Below are positions 44,740 to 57,039 of a DNA stretch of 64,000 bases, piece by piece; position 1 is the stretch's first letter; every line of letters begins with the position of its first letter. Position numbers and translations under genes: made by a program. The stretch is from Hygrocybe punicea (lineage: Eukaryota; Basidiomycota; Agaricomycetes; Agaricales; Hygrophoraceae): positions 7,936,001-8,000,000 of the forward strand of contig OY744463.1 of assembly GCA_963556145.1 (NCBI GenBank), read 5' to 3'. Below the pieces are notes generated by a model, which worked only from the letters and a program-made list of their open reading frames with translations, did not search any database and was not told the origin of the DNA.

Positions 44740-47095
44740 AGTTGGCAGTGGACAGATGGTGACTGCACAGTTTGTTGGCACATTACTAGTATAATGGGTG
44801 ATTCCCTTTTTTTTCTCTTCACCACAAGCTGCATTCTATATTTAAAAGACACTTAATAATATGGTGTATTATGTGTCTAGTATCAAGTTTAGTGTGGATT
44901 TGAGCTAAAATTGAGCAAGGAATTCAAAGTGGCCAAAAACTGTCACCCAATGTTGCTCTGTAAGTCTATTTATACTTGGAGCTTCGCAAACTTCCGGGTC
45001 ATGTGCCATAATGCCAATGCCCGATGATTCTTACCACAAATTAAACTCTGCCTCCTCCGACCCCTTGCCAAGCGGGGGTCCCCGGGCCTTGAGTGGCATA
45101 GGCCATGCCAGTGCTGGGGCAGCCACCGTGGATCAGGAGCATATGCAGAGCAAATACGAGTACCGGATAGCCAAGATGCAGAGCCTGACGCCGCTTCAGT
45201 ACGACTGGGTGACGTGGAGGCTAGGGAATGGACCTGGGCTGACAGCAGATGGAGGAAGTGCTGCAAGGGGTGCAGCGTGTGAGTGGCTATATCTACTCTC
45301 ATTCATTAGTTGCTGAAGATCGGCATGCAGCGCGCTGACCGGTGCGAGAGGCTTCAAGAACAATGTGTGAAATTTCAAAGGGTGTGTGTCGTCTTTTTCT
45401 CCTCTCCCCCTCTAATTTTTGCCCACAGCCAGATGTTGAGGTGGTGTATTGACGGAGCTGTTCGATCTATCCGGCCGTAATTACGAGATCATGAACGCAT
45501 GCAACTCGGACTCACTTGTCATCCATGACCTCGACACTCAGCTCAAGCAATACAAGCGTAGTACGGACTTGCCAAGATTGAACTCCGGAATGTGGAAGGT
45601 GGGACAGCCACTCCTTCTCCCGCACTCTCGATTTTCAGTGACGTCCCAGCTTTCCTGCAGGCTCCCAATCTCGATGACCAACTGCCTGTGTCACCGGACA
45701 ATGGCCTACCCGACATCCACATAACCGCCTTCCTTTCTGCGATAGACGGTCTCCTAACCGCTGGCCGCTCGAGTCCGCCGACCCGCGTGCTCACACCAAT
45801 GAAGGTCGTCGTCAAAGCTGTCTCCGCAATCCTTGAGGATATTCGAGCAGCACACACATTCAGATCGGCAGGATGCAGGCTCTGATATGCTTTCGAGAGC
45901 GAGCGGAAGCCACTCTCGGTAACCTCGTTGCTGCGTCTCACAAGCGCAGGGATGTCTCCTGTGAGCCTGGTTGATATGGCTGCGAGCCACGTAGCTGCGA
46001 CTGTTACGGCGGTTGGGCACGTATTGTCCATACACAAGGACCAAGGCAGAGCAGGAACAGTTCGCTGCCACGTCGTCTGCAGGGTTAGCGGCTCAGGCGC
46101 TTCAAATGGATTCGCACTCGAGACTGTGGAAGAGGGGGGGACTTTCACGCAACGGGAGTACAGGATTGGGAATGATGCAACATCACCTGGGGCTTTGCTG
46201 GTGGGGCTTGAGTCACCCCCAGCTCGGATGGTGTTAGGTGCGAGGCGCAAGGCCTCGTCGGAACCATCTAGTTCTGATACCAGGTCTCCTCCTCCCAATA
46301 TTCAATCGGCCCCCGATCTCGACTGGGGTGCTTGTAACGATTCTAATGCCACAGATGGAGGATGCTTGGTCGGAACTCAAGGTGCCGTACTCCATCAAGA
46401 CTGTCTTCTTTTTTAAACTGATAGGGTGTGTGTGTGTGCAGCCGTACCTGAAGGCCCACATAGAATTGATTGTGTACGCGATCCAGAGCGTTCCTTTGGG
46501 AGCCCGTAGCCCGACGCCGTCACGGCGCTTGACGAGAACCTGACACAGATAAATGCGATTGTGCTGAGCGTTGCCACTATGTGCAAAGACAACCTTCCGC
46601 CAAGGTCCGCGGTTGGGCTGTCTCTCCGCACGGCGATTCGCATGGATCATGAGACAGCAAGTGGGTGAGTTGGTTGGAAAACAGCGATGGGGCCTTTCGA
46701 ACCCATCTTTTTATCGCCTAACCCGCTCTTTGTCGAAATATGACATGTAAAGTATATTTTGCTTGGCGATGGGCACGGCTCAGTGACGCTTCAATAACAG
46801 ACACGGGGTTAGCGGCCCTGTCATTTCATCGGTTGCTCCACCCTCCTACTCGACAAGATGGTGTGTCGCAATGTTTTGATACTGTGATCAATACCCTTAA
46901 CGCTATGCAGATCCACAGATGGGCTCGGAGTCAACTTCCCCGTTGAATCATTACTATGCAAGCATACGCAAGTGTTAACTGGTTGATCACACCACGTTCG
47001 ATCTTTGAATCAGCGCTATGCACTCTAGCACAGAGACAGATTATGAGGTTAGAGGTTAACTACAAGGGAAACGTTGTCGCCGATTCGGTCTGCCA
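44740..47095 (+). repeat. Large inverted duplication, right arm
   Basis: Reverse-complement partner of 23937-27567 without the 1.9 kb insertion. It includes the promoter-side sequence (44740-45000), the Spa2-like gene, and about 300 bases (46790-47095) beyond it. In this arm 46250-46740 is additional Spa2 C-terminal sequence with no counterpart in the left arm, so one arm was also trimmed. Confidence 0.85.
45005..46650 (+). pseudogene. Spa2-like polarity protein, copy 2, broken
   Basis: Plus-strand gene with short introns. The coiled-coil start (DQEHMQSKYEYRIAKMQ) is near 45125-45180, an intron begins at gtgagt near 45280, then comes TELFDLSGRNYEIMN and VIHDLDTQLKQYKR (45450-45560). The C-terminal conserved region follows in a changed frame (NGLPDIHITAFLSAIDGLL, then LTPMKVVVKAVSAILEDI, 45690-45850), then GMSPVSLVDMAASHVAATV (about 45950-46010), EDAWSELK and, after an intron, YLKAHIELIVYAIQSV (46360-46490). 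This order is that of fungal Spa2, a polarisome scaffold at hyphal tips. Frame changes near 45590, 45900 and 46070 and loss of the N-terminal SHD repeats make it a pseudogene. Identification is from remembered family patterns. Confidence 0.75.
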
Positions 47096-47096
47096 C

Positions 47097-47645
47097 CTCC
47101 ACCAGATCCAAGGCCGCGAGGTTTTCTGTAAGTGCAATGCCTATTCGCATAGTTTTGATATCTAATATGAATTTCCTGGAGACTTTCCAAAAGAAAAAAG
47201 GCTTACGGCTTCTTAGCACCCGTTTTCACCAACTACGTAATCCTCTGCCTTGCGCTCTTGCGTTTCAACAACGAAGCGCTGTGCATCTTTTCACGGCACT
47301 ATATAGGTTCATATAAAGGAGGACTGCTGAGAGAACAGGGCTGAAATGTCCCGTTCTTGCCACCCACCAAAATTCGCCTTCCACCACCATCCTTGTGTTA
47401 CACCATCAAAGTTTTTGCTCTTCCGACCTCGTCGTCTCAATCTTGGTACATGTGAGTGGTTGTAAACGCGAAATGGCAGGAAGACTGAACTCTGCTGTCT
47501 TTTTCTACGCTGGCAGACCTAAGCCCCACGTTTTCTACTAGTCCAGTGCAATATGCATGGCGCTTCCGACATCATCGCTTCGAGTTCGACACGTGGCCAC
47601 ATATGTCCATGCCCATCGCTTCCGAGTTGCCCAGGGTTCGCCTCG
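47097..47645 (+). repeat. Duplicated block, copy 2 (direct copy of 17583-18114)
   Basis: Near-identical to 17583-18114, with small indels (for example four extra bases near 47380 and about ten near 47447). It carries the TATA-like stretch and the first codons of the protease-like gene, then diverges abruptly at about 47645, so the promoter here no longer drives that gene. Confidence 0.85.
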
Positions 47646-47789
47646 GAGATAAAAGCTTGCGTCGACATAATGTTTGAGGAGGCAACCCCAAGCCTACTCG
47701 AAAGCAGTTGGGGTTATCGAGTGGTACACGGTCCAGAATTCTTCTCGAAACAGTTGGAGTAGAGGTCCTAATATCAGTGCAAGTTACTT

Positions 47790-48182
47790 GGTAAAGTTCC
47801 CTTCGAGGTGGTGGAGGCAACGCCCGTGCCATCTTTCAGGATACTTCTTGAGCGCAGCCTCGAGGCCAGTAGGGCAGAAAAAGTAACGGCTAACAAGGCC
47901 AAGGACGAGGTGTGTAACCTTTCCAATTTTATGCAATGCCTATCGGAAACACCATCCAAGGTGGCGACAATTTTGGAGAATACCACGAAGTTATTTAAGG
48001 ACAAGGATGAAAGGTACTCTCGACGGAACACCACCTATTACGCTATCTTAAAGAGGATGCTATTGTCAATTATCGAGCATATAAATCATTTTCATTCTGA
48101 ACGGACTGGGTTCACCGCCGAAATGATAGGAATAGAAATAGCTCTTGAGGGTTTCAATCGTTGGGGATGGGATAGTACATAG
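47790..48182 (+). CDS. Unknown helical protein fragment
   Basis: The open frame of about 124 codons (from 47808) is predicted mainly helical and charged (RILLERSLEASRAEKV, AKDEVCNLSNFMQCLSE, KVATILENTTKLFKDKDERY). Its N-terminus is probably on an upstream exon after an acceptor near 47780. The pattern recalls the helical N-terminal region found before NTPase domains in fungal STAND proteins, but this is a weak resemblance. No NTPase motif follows before 48490. The duplicated protease promoter lies about 150 bases upstream and might drive it. Confidence 0.35.
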   Translation, partial: GKVPFEVVEATPVPSFRILLERSLEASRAEKVTANKAKDEVCNLSNFMQCLSETPSKVATILENTTKLFKDKDERYSRRNTTYYAILKRMLLSIIEHINHFHSERTGFTAEMIGIEIALEGFNRWGWDST

Positions 48183-48490
48183 GATATAAAGAATGATGGT
48201 TGTGTTTGACAGCAAACAGACATGGACGTCAATAAGCAAAGACTCCTGGGCTCACATCTCGGGAATGAACGTCAGCATTCCAGGTGTCGACAGTTGCCAG
48301 GACCGAATATGGATGTGCTGGGTGGTGACAACAGTGAGCAAATTGTTAAAAAGGAAAGAGGTACATACGGCCATCGTTTCCGAGTGCGTATGCACTTTCA
48401 AATAGTTCTGGATTATAATCTCGGTCTTGGCAACCTCATATTAAGTGAACGTGGAAATAGAAGAGAAGAGAAACAGACCGTGGCCACTCA

Positions 48491-49760
48491 TCAGCGATCT
48501 ACCAATAGCCATCCGTGCCGGTACGCTTTCGGTGTAGCACTCGAAGTCAGCAGATCCTTGCGCACGTCCATTTCCGATTCGTCGCCGGAACTTCTCTCTA
48601 TGTTCTTCTCGGGATTTGGTCTTGCGGATCGATCAGGATTTTGCCGCCTGTGGGCAATTATTTGTGCTAATACCTTCTCCCCGTGTGAACCCTTCGTTGG
48701 CACAGGCTCCCAGTACACCAATTGAATTAGTTCCTTTGCACTATGCATGAGGTTGAGAACATGATCCGGGAGAGGCACTATGGGAGGATCGTGTCGAACC
48801 ATCTCAAAATAACGCCGGAATTTAATCTCTGCATTCAGGGCAACGAGGAAAACGTTTAAATGGTTAGGTTGTTCACGTTCTTCCCCAATGTGGCGAAAGG
48901 GCGGCAAGGGAGGGCTACTCGGCTCAGGTGACTCGCGCAAGATCCTGTCACGAGCTGCAACATACGTCTTGCGGGTCCTTGTTACTGGATCGTAGACAAG
49001 AAGCACATTGTCGAACGGAAGGAAATGTTCGGGATGTAAAGCGACTAGCTCGTACTCTGGATCCTTGAAGCTCGTTATGGAGAACTGTCATATGGAAAGT
49101 TCCCACCACAATCGCAATAGCATTTATAAGACGGACTCACGTCGAGGGAACGGTTGGGGTCGAGGCCCGAATTATCAAGTTGTCTCTGCCGCCGATCATT
49201 ATCTGACTTGACCATTGTAATGAGTCCGTCCAATGTCGAGAACGAGGGCGTGACCGCAATGAAAGCATATAGGTCGGGAGACGTGTGGACAAAAGCTTCA
49301 ACTGCACAAATTCAGACTCATCGGCTCAGACAATGAAACAATCGCACTCACGAAAAGCAAGATTGGACGAATCATCCAGCGTGAAGTGTCTGTATGGAAT
49401 GATACGTAGCGTATTTTCAAGCAAGTTTTCCTTCAGGAGACTTAGTGGCAAGGACTAATTGCACCCTAGGAGCGCCACTTACAATTTCAGTTGGATCTCC
49501 ACCGGGAACAGCATTGACCCAATGAGCCAGTTGATGTGTAGATTTGATGCTCCTCGTTATTATGCAACCTTCAGCAAGATCGACGCCGCCATCAAGTCCG
49601 CGTCTGGAGGAAACATTCGAGACTGAACCCCCTGCGGGCTGGATTTCAGGAAGGTCACCCAACGCTGGGACTTTTGCAAACGGCTTGACCGAGATGTGAC
49701 CGGATCGTGTGAGCAACGACTCGGACATATTACATATGCGCGACCCTTGAAGGGAGTAGC
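48491..49760 (-). CDS. Possible HNH-nuclease-like protein
   Basis: Minus-strand gene in several exons. The first block (49417-49728) reads MSESLLTRSGHISVKPF ... GCIITRSIKSTHQLAHWVN, which resembles the CxxT...AHxxN start of fungal HNH_2-type nucleases. The next piece near 49210-49290 reads LYAFIAVTPSFSTLDGL. The last exon (48491-49006) has LLVYDPVTRTRKTYVAARD, a Pro-rich linker and PNHLNVFLVALNAEIKFRRYF. Exon borders are only partly clear and a full HNH metal site was not traced, so both function and integrity are uncertain. The left end of a Plavaka transposon lies 40 bases upstream of the start. Confidence 0.4.
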
Positions 49761-49801
49761 CATTCTATGCTGTCTCGCGTCCAATGCAAGTTAACTTGAT
49801 C

Positions 49802-49975
49802 TACATCAGTAAATGGGGTTCGGTCTTATCCGGACTTAGTCAGCTCTTAATCGACACTTAGCGCGTCTTAGCGCGTCTTAAGCACTAAGACGATTAAGAC
49901 GAAATTAAGTAGGTCTCTCTGCTTGAACGACTTAAATCTGACTTAAATCTGACTTATCGTCGACTTATTGTTCTT
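49802..49975 (+). repeat. Plavaka left terminal region
   Basis: Begins TACATCAGTAAATGGGGTT and continues with repeated cttag/cttaa words. The same 170 bases recur, reversed, at the right end of the non-autonomous element (59940-60036 plus 60587-60664), about 90 percent alike by eye. Confidence 0.8.
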
Positions 49976-50214
49976 CAATAGTGCACCAGTTCCTACTTAG
50001 ATGGCACGGATAATAGCCGAAATAAAATAAAAAATTACTATTCATGAGTGTTTACGAACAAATGTTAAACGGGTAATAAGAATAAGAATTGCGCAGAAGA
50101 AAAAACACTGAGGTGAGTCCATGGATTTGGGAGATAACTTGGCACCTCGGGGTAATCATTGCAAGCAGTAAGCGAAGAATTGGCGGCAGGGGCAAACAGA
50201 ATTCCTGCAGATAG

Positions 50215-52612
50215 TCAGTAATGAATGCGACACACCAACAAAGACTTAGTACAATTATCTTCATCGTCCGAAATGTCGACCAGTTGGACATGCGCATCCA
50301 TATCATCCATCTGCATTCCATCGGCCACATCTCCATTCTGATTTACATTCATCTGAGCCCGAGCCATGTTGACAATCTTTTCAAATGACCTGGGGTGGAG
50401 ATTGTCCTTGATCGTCTTCGAATAACTGCGTGTGACCATACCCCAGTTTTGCTCCATAAATGCTCGGTATCGCGAGGACACTTGGCCTGTCTTAGGATTG
50501 ATTGTCTTAACGATTGCTTTCTTGAATCCTTTCCGGCCTTTCTCTTCTGAAGCTTCAATGCAGATAGCGCGATCACGGAACAGGGTCCAGGCACGTTCAA
50601 CCTAAGTGAGAATCGCAATGAATCAAGCAGTATGAAATAATGATGGTACACACCGCCACTACAGATAGTGCAAGGGCACCAACAGGCTCGGTTCGATCCC
50701 CCCCAAAGGCAGGAACCTTGACAGCACCAGCAATGGTGTCAAAGTGCTGTGCAAATGTTCGTATAATAATTTCGTTTCGGAATAGTCCCCGGAATTGCTA
50801 CAACAAATACAGATATTAGCCAAATTATGATCAGGAAACAAGAACTTATGCTTTTATCGTCTCCATCTTTCGCATAAAGAAATCTAAAATCGTCCAGTTG
50901 ATACGCAGCATATTCGCTACGCTCATCTTCAGTGGTTAACTCCGAGTAATCAAGAAAGTTGTTGACGATCGCCAATGCCGAAGAGCCAAACCCGGACCGC
51001 CATTCATGGACGCGTTGATTAGTCTATAAATCATGGTTAATTGACTCCTTTGCAATGAGTTTTGGCGTACAATGCTAAAGACTGTGTTATTGGCCACCAC
51101 AGAGTGCTGGATGTCTGGGATCCCGATGCGATTTAGATAAACCTTGTCCCATGCCTTCTGCATGGCCTCGATGCCTTGCTCATCTCCAATTACCCAAGGG
51201 TCCTGACTGCAGGAGACGAAAGTCACATATGTTGGGATGTATACGCGACACCAGACGTTATCTATCAGACAGCCAGCAGGAAGATGGCAATTCTTCCAAC
51301 GGGTACCGTTTTCGGGCTGGCCTTCAATATCTTCCGACACGTTATCATTGTCAGCAGTGAGATTTTCGTCTTTGACAACGACATTTCCCTGGTGAGAAAG
51401 TAGTATGTGAGGGTTCACCGTGTGTCAAAAAATTTGAATTACCAAAGAGAGTGTCAGGGTACTTCCCTTGGATCCAGACTTCACATCCTCTTCATCACCA
51501 AAGTCGTCGTAGTCAGAGAAGTTGGGAGGGGTTTGAGGCTTTTTATTCTTCCATGTATAGTCCTTGGAGATGAGCAGAACGAGTGTCATGGAAGTTCTCG
51601 AAAGGAACCGCTTGTTGTCCTTTGATGCTGCATCTGTGACTCCTTTTTTCCACCCTTCGACGAGACCCGAGTGTTTTCCCTTAAACCTAAAGGACAGTTC
51701 ATAATAAAATAGTGTGGATGCATTCAGAGTCAACATGCGGAAGATGTAGGAACTGTCAATCACCTGACACCCGGACCGGCTGTAGTTTTTGTTGAAGTCA
51801 GTGACAGCATGTTGTTACACCCTTCACAATACCTACCTTCACCGCCTCTGGCCAGCTCTTTTTTCGCCTCGTCGATGGTATCCCTTATCCTCTCCTTTTG
51901 AACTTTCCTTACTTTCTTGGGCTTGATATCATCTTCGCTGTCATCAACATAGACGTAATCATCGTTGCGATCGCTGGGATCTTCGACAGCCTCGGGCCCA
52001 GCCAAACTATCCTCGTTGACGATGTTGTCATCGTCATCCCCTGGACCGTTATCCAATGCGTTGTCGGAGATAGTAGCCTTATTGTTTGGGTAAGTTCCTT
52101 CATCTGGTGTGGAGGGGTGTGATACTTACCTCCACAGGTTTTTTCGTTGTAGTCTTGTTCGCTGTCGTAGTCCTTTTCACATGGTCCTTGGGGTTAGTGG
52201 GCATCCTCTTTATGTCTGCGATTCCGGCAACGGCTTGCTTATCCTTTGCCCATATGGGATTCTCAAGCCTGGCCGCTGTAGTAGTTGTGCCTGGTCAGTC
52301 ACGTGATCAGGTTCCCACGGTTTGACCTAGTCAGTAGCCTTCCAGATGTAGTAGTCAGTCCATCCTTCCTATCCAGTCGACCTTTCCCTCGAGTCCTGCG
52401 TGAGCCCCCGGAGTGGTACCTTGGTACCACTCCACCGCAGCAAGGACTTTGTCGCGTTTTGCTTTGTCGGCAGCTTCTGCTTCAAGTTTTTTTCTGGAAC
52501 GTTCCTCATCCATTTCAGCTTTCGTGTGTCTTTTCCTCTTTGTGGGGTCTATACCGGGGTGCTGATTCGCATTTTTAGTGCGAGTCACCACACGAGCAGG
52601 TAACGAAGGCAT
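50215..52612 (-). CDS. Plavaka companion protein, DUF6532 domain
   Basis: ATG at 52612, followed by a typical basic N-terminus (MPSLPARVVTRTKNANQHPG, then KRKRHTKAEMDEERSRKK), acidic and Lys-rich low-complexity exons (KPKKVRKVQKERIRDTIDEA), and from about 51290 the DUF6532-like region. That region reads CRVYIPTYVTFVSCSQDPW, GIEAMQKAWDKVYLN, TNQRVHEWRSGFGSSALAIV, YQLDDFRFLYAKDGDD, RNEIIIRTFAQHFDTI, then AVKVPAFGGDRTEPVGALAL and the C-terminal exon ending at 50215. Exons are joined by short introns (for example near 51000-51030, 50800-50850 and 50600-50660). The protein's role is unknown; a DNA-binding or transposition-helper role is a guess from its steady company with transposons in mushrooms. 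Confidence 0.7.
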
Positions 52613-52778
52613 TGTGGGGAGATAGTGGTCAAGAAATGGGGTGGAACGACTTGAGAAATTTTTTCAACTTGAAACATGTGACGGGAACCGAGTACTAGTC
52701 GGCATCACTCAGTCCCCTGGCATCACTCAGTCCCCCATCACTCAGTCCCCGGGCGTTGAAGCACCCCAGTATTATTCG
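52613..52778. promoter_or_regulatory. Divergent promoter region of the Plavaka genes
   Basis: The 166 bases between the two divergent start codons must hold both promoters. They include a short tandem repeat of ggcatcactcagtcccc (two and a half copies, 52700-52750). No TATA box is evident. Confidence 0.5.
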
Positions 52779-55700
52779 ATGCCCATTACCAATCCTCGAC
52801 TCCCATGCAATTTTCCTGGATGCCAACGCTATTTTCGCAATCTTTCTGGTCTCAGGAAGCACACCCGGATAAAGCATGCCCATTCATTCACTCGTCCTAT
52901 GCCTGTCGTTCGCGCTGCATCTCCACCTGAAACTCTCTATAATTTTATCGATCCGCCGTCTTCTCCTCAAGTTTACAACGAACTTGACGTTCATGCAGAT
53001 CCTGATGTCGATCTTGATGTCGATTTCAATGTAAATGATCCTATCGATGACCCCTTGCGAGAAAATCACCGGCAGCCATTCACCGAGTTGCATCCCTCAC
53101 TTAATGGTATTGTCATGCATTTTCTGGAGAGTCCGTCTCTGATAAATTAACATTCACCTTTTAGGTCGACCATGCGATGAGCATGGTAATTATTTGCAAC
53201 CCAACGCCCCACCACCCCCTCGGGCAGATGCCAATCCGGATGACTGGACGCCATTTGGCTCACGTGTAGAATTTGAGATGGCAGAATTTCTCTACAAGAA
53301 GGTTCAGATGTCTGCAGGTGATATCAACCTTTTGTTTGAACTATGGACAGCATCCAACATCCAACGTGGCGGATCGGCCCCATTCAATAATGTTGATGAT
53401 ATGTACCAACACATTGACAATGCTTCTCTTGGAGTTGTTCCCTGGCAGTCGTTCACTCTGAAATACCAAGGAGAGTTTGATCTGGAGCGATCTCCATCAT
53501 GGAAAGGTGCCAAACATGTTGTCTGGTTTAGGGATCCTCACGAAGTAGTTAAGAAACTCCTGGCAAATCCTGACTTTCCGGATGGAATTGATTTTGCACC
53601 TCACCGAGACTATAATGCGAATGGACATCGTCAGTATCAAAACTTCATGTCGGGTGACTGGTCATGGGGGCAAGCAGTAGATGTATTGTATTCATTTGAG
53701 GTTTAATACTTATCTCGATGTCAGGACATTCTTGCACGCGATCCAGGCAACCATGGTGCCTTATTCATCCCCATTCTCCTTGGCAGCAACAAGACAACTG
53801 TTTCTGTCATGACAGGACATACAGAATATTATCCGCTTTATCTATCTCTCAGCAACTTCCATAACTCCCTACGCCGAGGACACAAGAATGCCGTTGTTGT
53901 TATTGCCTTTCTTGCTATTCCAAAAGGTAATATCTTTTCATTTGAACATTTTCAACTTATATAAATGCATATTTCAGCTGACCGGGCGGATGCCGATACT
54001 GACGATTTCTGCGATTTCAAACGACAATTATTCCATGCTTCTCTGGCCAGAATCATTACTACTCTTACACCTGGAATGGAATCACCTGAAGTAGTTCGCT
54101 GCTGTGACAATCGCTTCAGAAGAGCAATATATGGCATTGGTCCTTACATTGCTGATTATCCGGAACAGGTCCTTGTATTATGTGTAGTGAACGGATGGTG
54201 CGCAATGTAAGCATGTCATATCATCCCATTTACGGGCAATTAATTTTCGGCCGCAGGTGCATCTCTCCAGCACCGGATCTAGAAGAAGAAGGCCATTCAC
54301 GCAACCCTGAGCATACACAACACATCATCCAGAATTTCGGACTAGATGTTGCATGGCATCAATACGGAATTGCTGGGAGATGCACCGTGAGCATGTCATT
54401 TACAAGTTCCAACTGCTCATATTTGATTAACAAGTTGGCCAGTCATTCACATCTGTCATTCCTTGTGCAAACGCTGGGATTCTCCTCACGCCGGATCTTC
54501 TCCATCAACTGATTAAAGGCGTTTTCAAGGACCATCTTGTCCAGTGGGTTGAGGATTATCTTGTCATTGTACATGGTAGAAAATGTGCGGATGAGATCCT
54601 AGATGACATTGACCGTCGGTGCGTTGTCTCCGCCTCCTTTTTTACAATCCTTACATTTCAAATCACAGGATTTCCCTTGCCCCCCCCTTTGCCGGCCTCC
54701 AACGGTTTCCTCATGGCCGCCATTTCAAGCAGTGGACTGGTAACGATTCAAAGGCATTGATGAAGGTGTGTGAACTGATTATCAACTGCTGACGGCTTGT
54801 AACCTATTCCTAAGATCTACCTTTCTGCAATCGAGGGCTATGTCCCCTCTGACATGATTCGGTGTCTTTGTGCTTTTCTTGACTTCTGCTATGTTGCACG
54901 ACAGAATGTGCACACCGCAGAATCAATGCAATGCCTTGAACGTGCCTATGCAGACTTTATTCACTATCGGGAAATTTTTCGAACAAGTGGTGTTCGCCCT
55001 AAAGGATTTGGTCTCCCCCGTCAGCATGCGATGAAACACTATTTACTATACCTATGGCTATATGGCACAGCAAATGGTTTGTGTTCGTCGATCACCGAAT
55101 CGAAACATATCAAAGCTGTCAAGGAGCCATGGCACAGATCAAGTCGTTTTGAGGCACTTGGCCAAATGCTGCTCATAAATCAATGGCTGGATAAACTTGC
55201 GACTCTCTGCTCTGATTTCTCAGTCCGTGGAATGCTCGAAGGGACCTGCTTGTCAAGCGTTATTACACAATTAAGTGGGTGCTATTTTCTATTAATATTA
55301 CGGCTTTAATATTGTTAATCTAGGTAACGAAGATGATGCTGACCTAGCCAGTGATGATGATGATGAAGACAACGACAATGTGGTGTCATCTGAGTCTGCA
55401 GCAATTACCAGGACCGGTGACGATGAAATAACAGATGCAGGTTGTAATGACCAATCCGCCAGCGTCGATACGGGTGATGACAAGGATGATGGCGCAATAG
55501 AGGGACCTATGGTCTCTGCTTATGTTGATATTGCACGAAAAGTTTGTAAGTATAAAATGAATCTTTCTTCCCTTCTATTAATTAAGCGATATAGCCTACG
55601 CACAAACAGTCGCTGCACTTGCCACCGAGCTTCAGCTGCCCACATTTCCATTGCTTCTTTGTCGATTTCTTTATGACCAGCTCTATCCCGACAGTGTCTT

Positions 55701-56262
55701 GCCTGTTTCTGAAGTCCCCATTTCAGCTTGCCCTTCGTTTTGTGGCAAAGTTCATGTTCATAAATCAGCTACTGCAACATTCTATGCACCGAGTGATCCA
55801 AGCGGGTGGGGAGGCATGCACCGAGAGTATATCAGGGCAACACCCTCGTGGAGGAAAGGTCCACCGCGCTATGATTGTGTTTACCTCAGTATAGATCCCG
55901 ACGTCACCGGCATGCTTGGAATGGCTGTCGCACGAGTACATCTCTTCTTCAGCTTTGACTATGAATTGACAACGTATCCCTGTGCCCTCATCCATTGGTA
56001 TACAAGATTTCACGATGAGCCAGACGAAGACACCGGACTATGGATTATAGAGCCCCAATTTGATGCAATCGGAAGTCCGTCTATCTCAATCATTCACCTT
56101 GACTCTGTGATTCGTGCGGCCCATCTCCTCCCCATTTTTGGCGATGAACCTGTCCCAAAAGTTCTCAAACCCCACCAGACCCTTGACGCGTTCAAAGCCT
56201 TTTATGCCAACAAGTATGTTGACCACCATTCATTTGATCTTCTGACACCAGAATTACATTAA
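52779..56262 (+). CDS. Plavaka transposase
   Basis: The start is placed at ATG 52779, the first in-frame Met, directly before a C2H2 finger (C-x4-C-x12-H-x4-H in CNFPGC...LRKHTRIKH). After an acidic linker and an intron (about 53119-53164) comes the family signature CDEHGNYLQPNAPPPP and DDWTPFGSRVEFEMAEFL. Later exons follow (from 53725, 53979, 54258, 54500, 54670, 54820 and 55325) with PILLGSNKTTVSVMTGH, ELITPDLLHQLIKGVFKDHL-type words (near 54490), RHFKQWTGNDSKALMK, GLPRQHAMKHYLLY and ITESKHIKAVKEPW. The C-terminal part (55640-56262) carries VYLSIDPDVTGMLGMAVARV. All introns are short and canonical, and no premature stop was noticed. It should bind the element ends and catalyse cut-and-paste through an RNase H-like core. 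Confidence 0.88.
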
Positions 56263-56309
56263 GCATCGTTCGCTCGTCGGAGACGATGGATTATGCCCGG
56301 CAAGCACAG

Positions 56310-56920
56310 ACGGATCAATCATGATACAGGTTGACCGAGCTACTTGGACATGGAAAGTTGTCCGGTTCTCGTACCACATTGCCAATCTTCGAAGATGGAT
56401 TCATTCAGGACAAGGCTACTACTCGTGTGAGATGCACACCATGAGCAGGCGTTATGAGCTGCTAGACAGAGCCTCGCTGAACTTACTATGTGCAAGGTCG
56501 CGCAGTGTTATGGATGGTATGATACCTTGCCAATGTTTGTGTGTACCGTTGATTGTCACCTCTACAGTCACACATCGAGGAAACCGTCTACAACATCCCA
56601 CCTACGACACTATGTTGCCTCAGATTCACCTACAAAATGGCATCAATACTTGTCTGACCTGCCAGCGTCGTTTAGAGGTAAGTTAGATGCATAATTGATA
56701 TTATTATTTGAAGACTAACATATATTCTAGCCGATATCTGTGATCGACGCTCACCGAAGTACATTTAACAACATATCCGGCAACCAATACAATATCACCG
56801 TCCTCTCGCAAGCACCGTCTATCAACGCAACTCAAATTGTGACCTATACGGTGATGCGCAAGGTGATCGGTCACCGTAATGGGGGTGATATTACACGTCT
56901 CGTTCACCGAATGTAAGATC
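56310..56920 (+). pseudogene. NLR/STAND N-terminal-like fragment inside the transposon
   Basis: After an intron-like gap (about 56680-56730) the frame reads SVIDAHRSTFNNISGNQYNI, a short signature seen near the N-terminus of many mushroom STAND/NLR proteins, then VLSQAPSINATQIVTYTVM and a stop near 56915. The preceding stretch 56310-56680 has open pieces (WTWKVVRFSYHIANLRRW, VDCHLYSHTSRKPSTTSHL) that may be upstream exons. It lies between the transposase stop and the right terminus, so it may be a captured host-gene piece. Low certainty. Confidence 0.4.
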
Positions 56921-57039
56921 ACACTAATAAACATTTAAATGATGATTAACGTGCTTTTATGATAGAACTAGCCATAGATATACTTTTTTCTAGCCAGCAG
57001 CACAATGTACTAGTATAACCCTTATAATTCCTGTATATA

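Noticed and set aside
45543..46298. 251-codon minus-strand frame as a gene
   Set aside because: It is antisense to the Spa2-like pseudogene, whose plus-strand motifs explain the conservation; the same applies to the antisense frames at 27007-27309 and 44970-45302.
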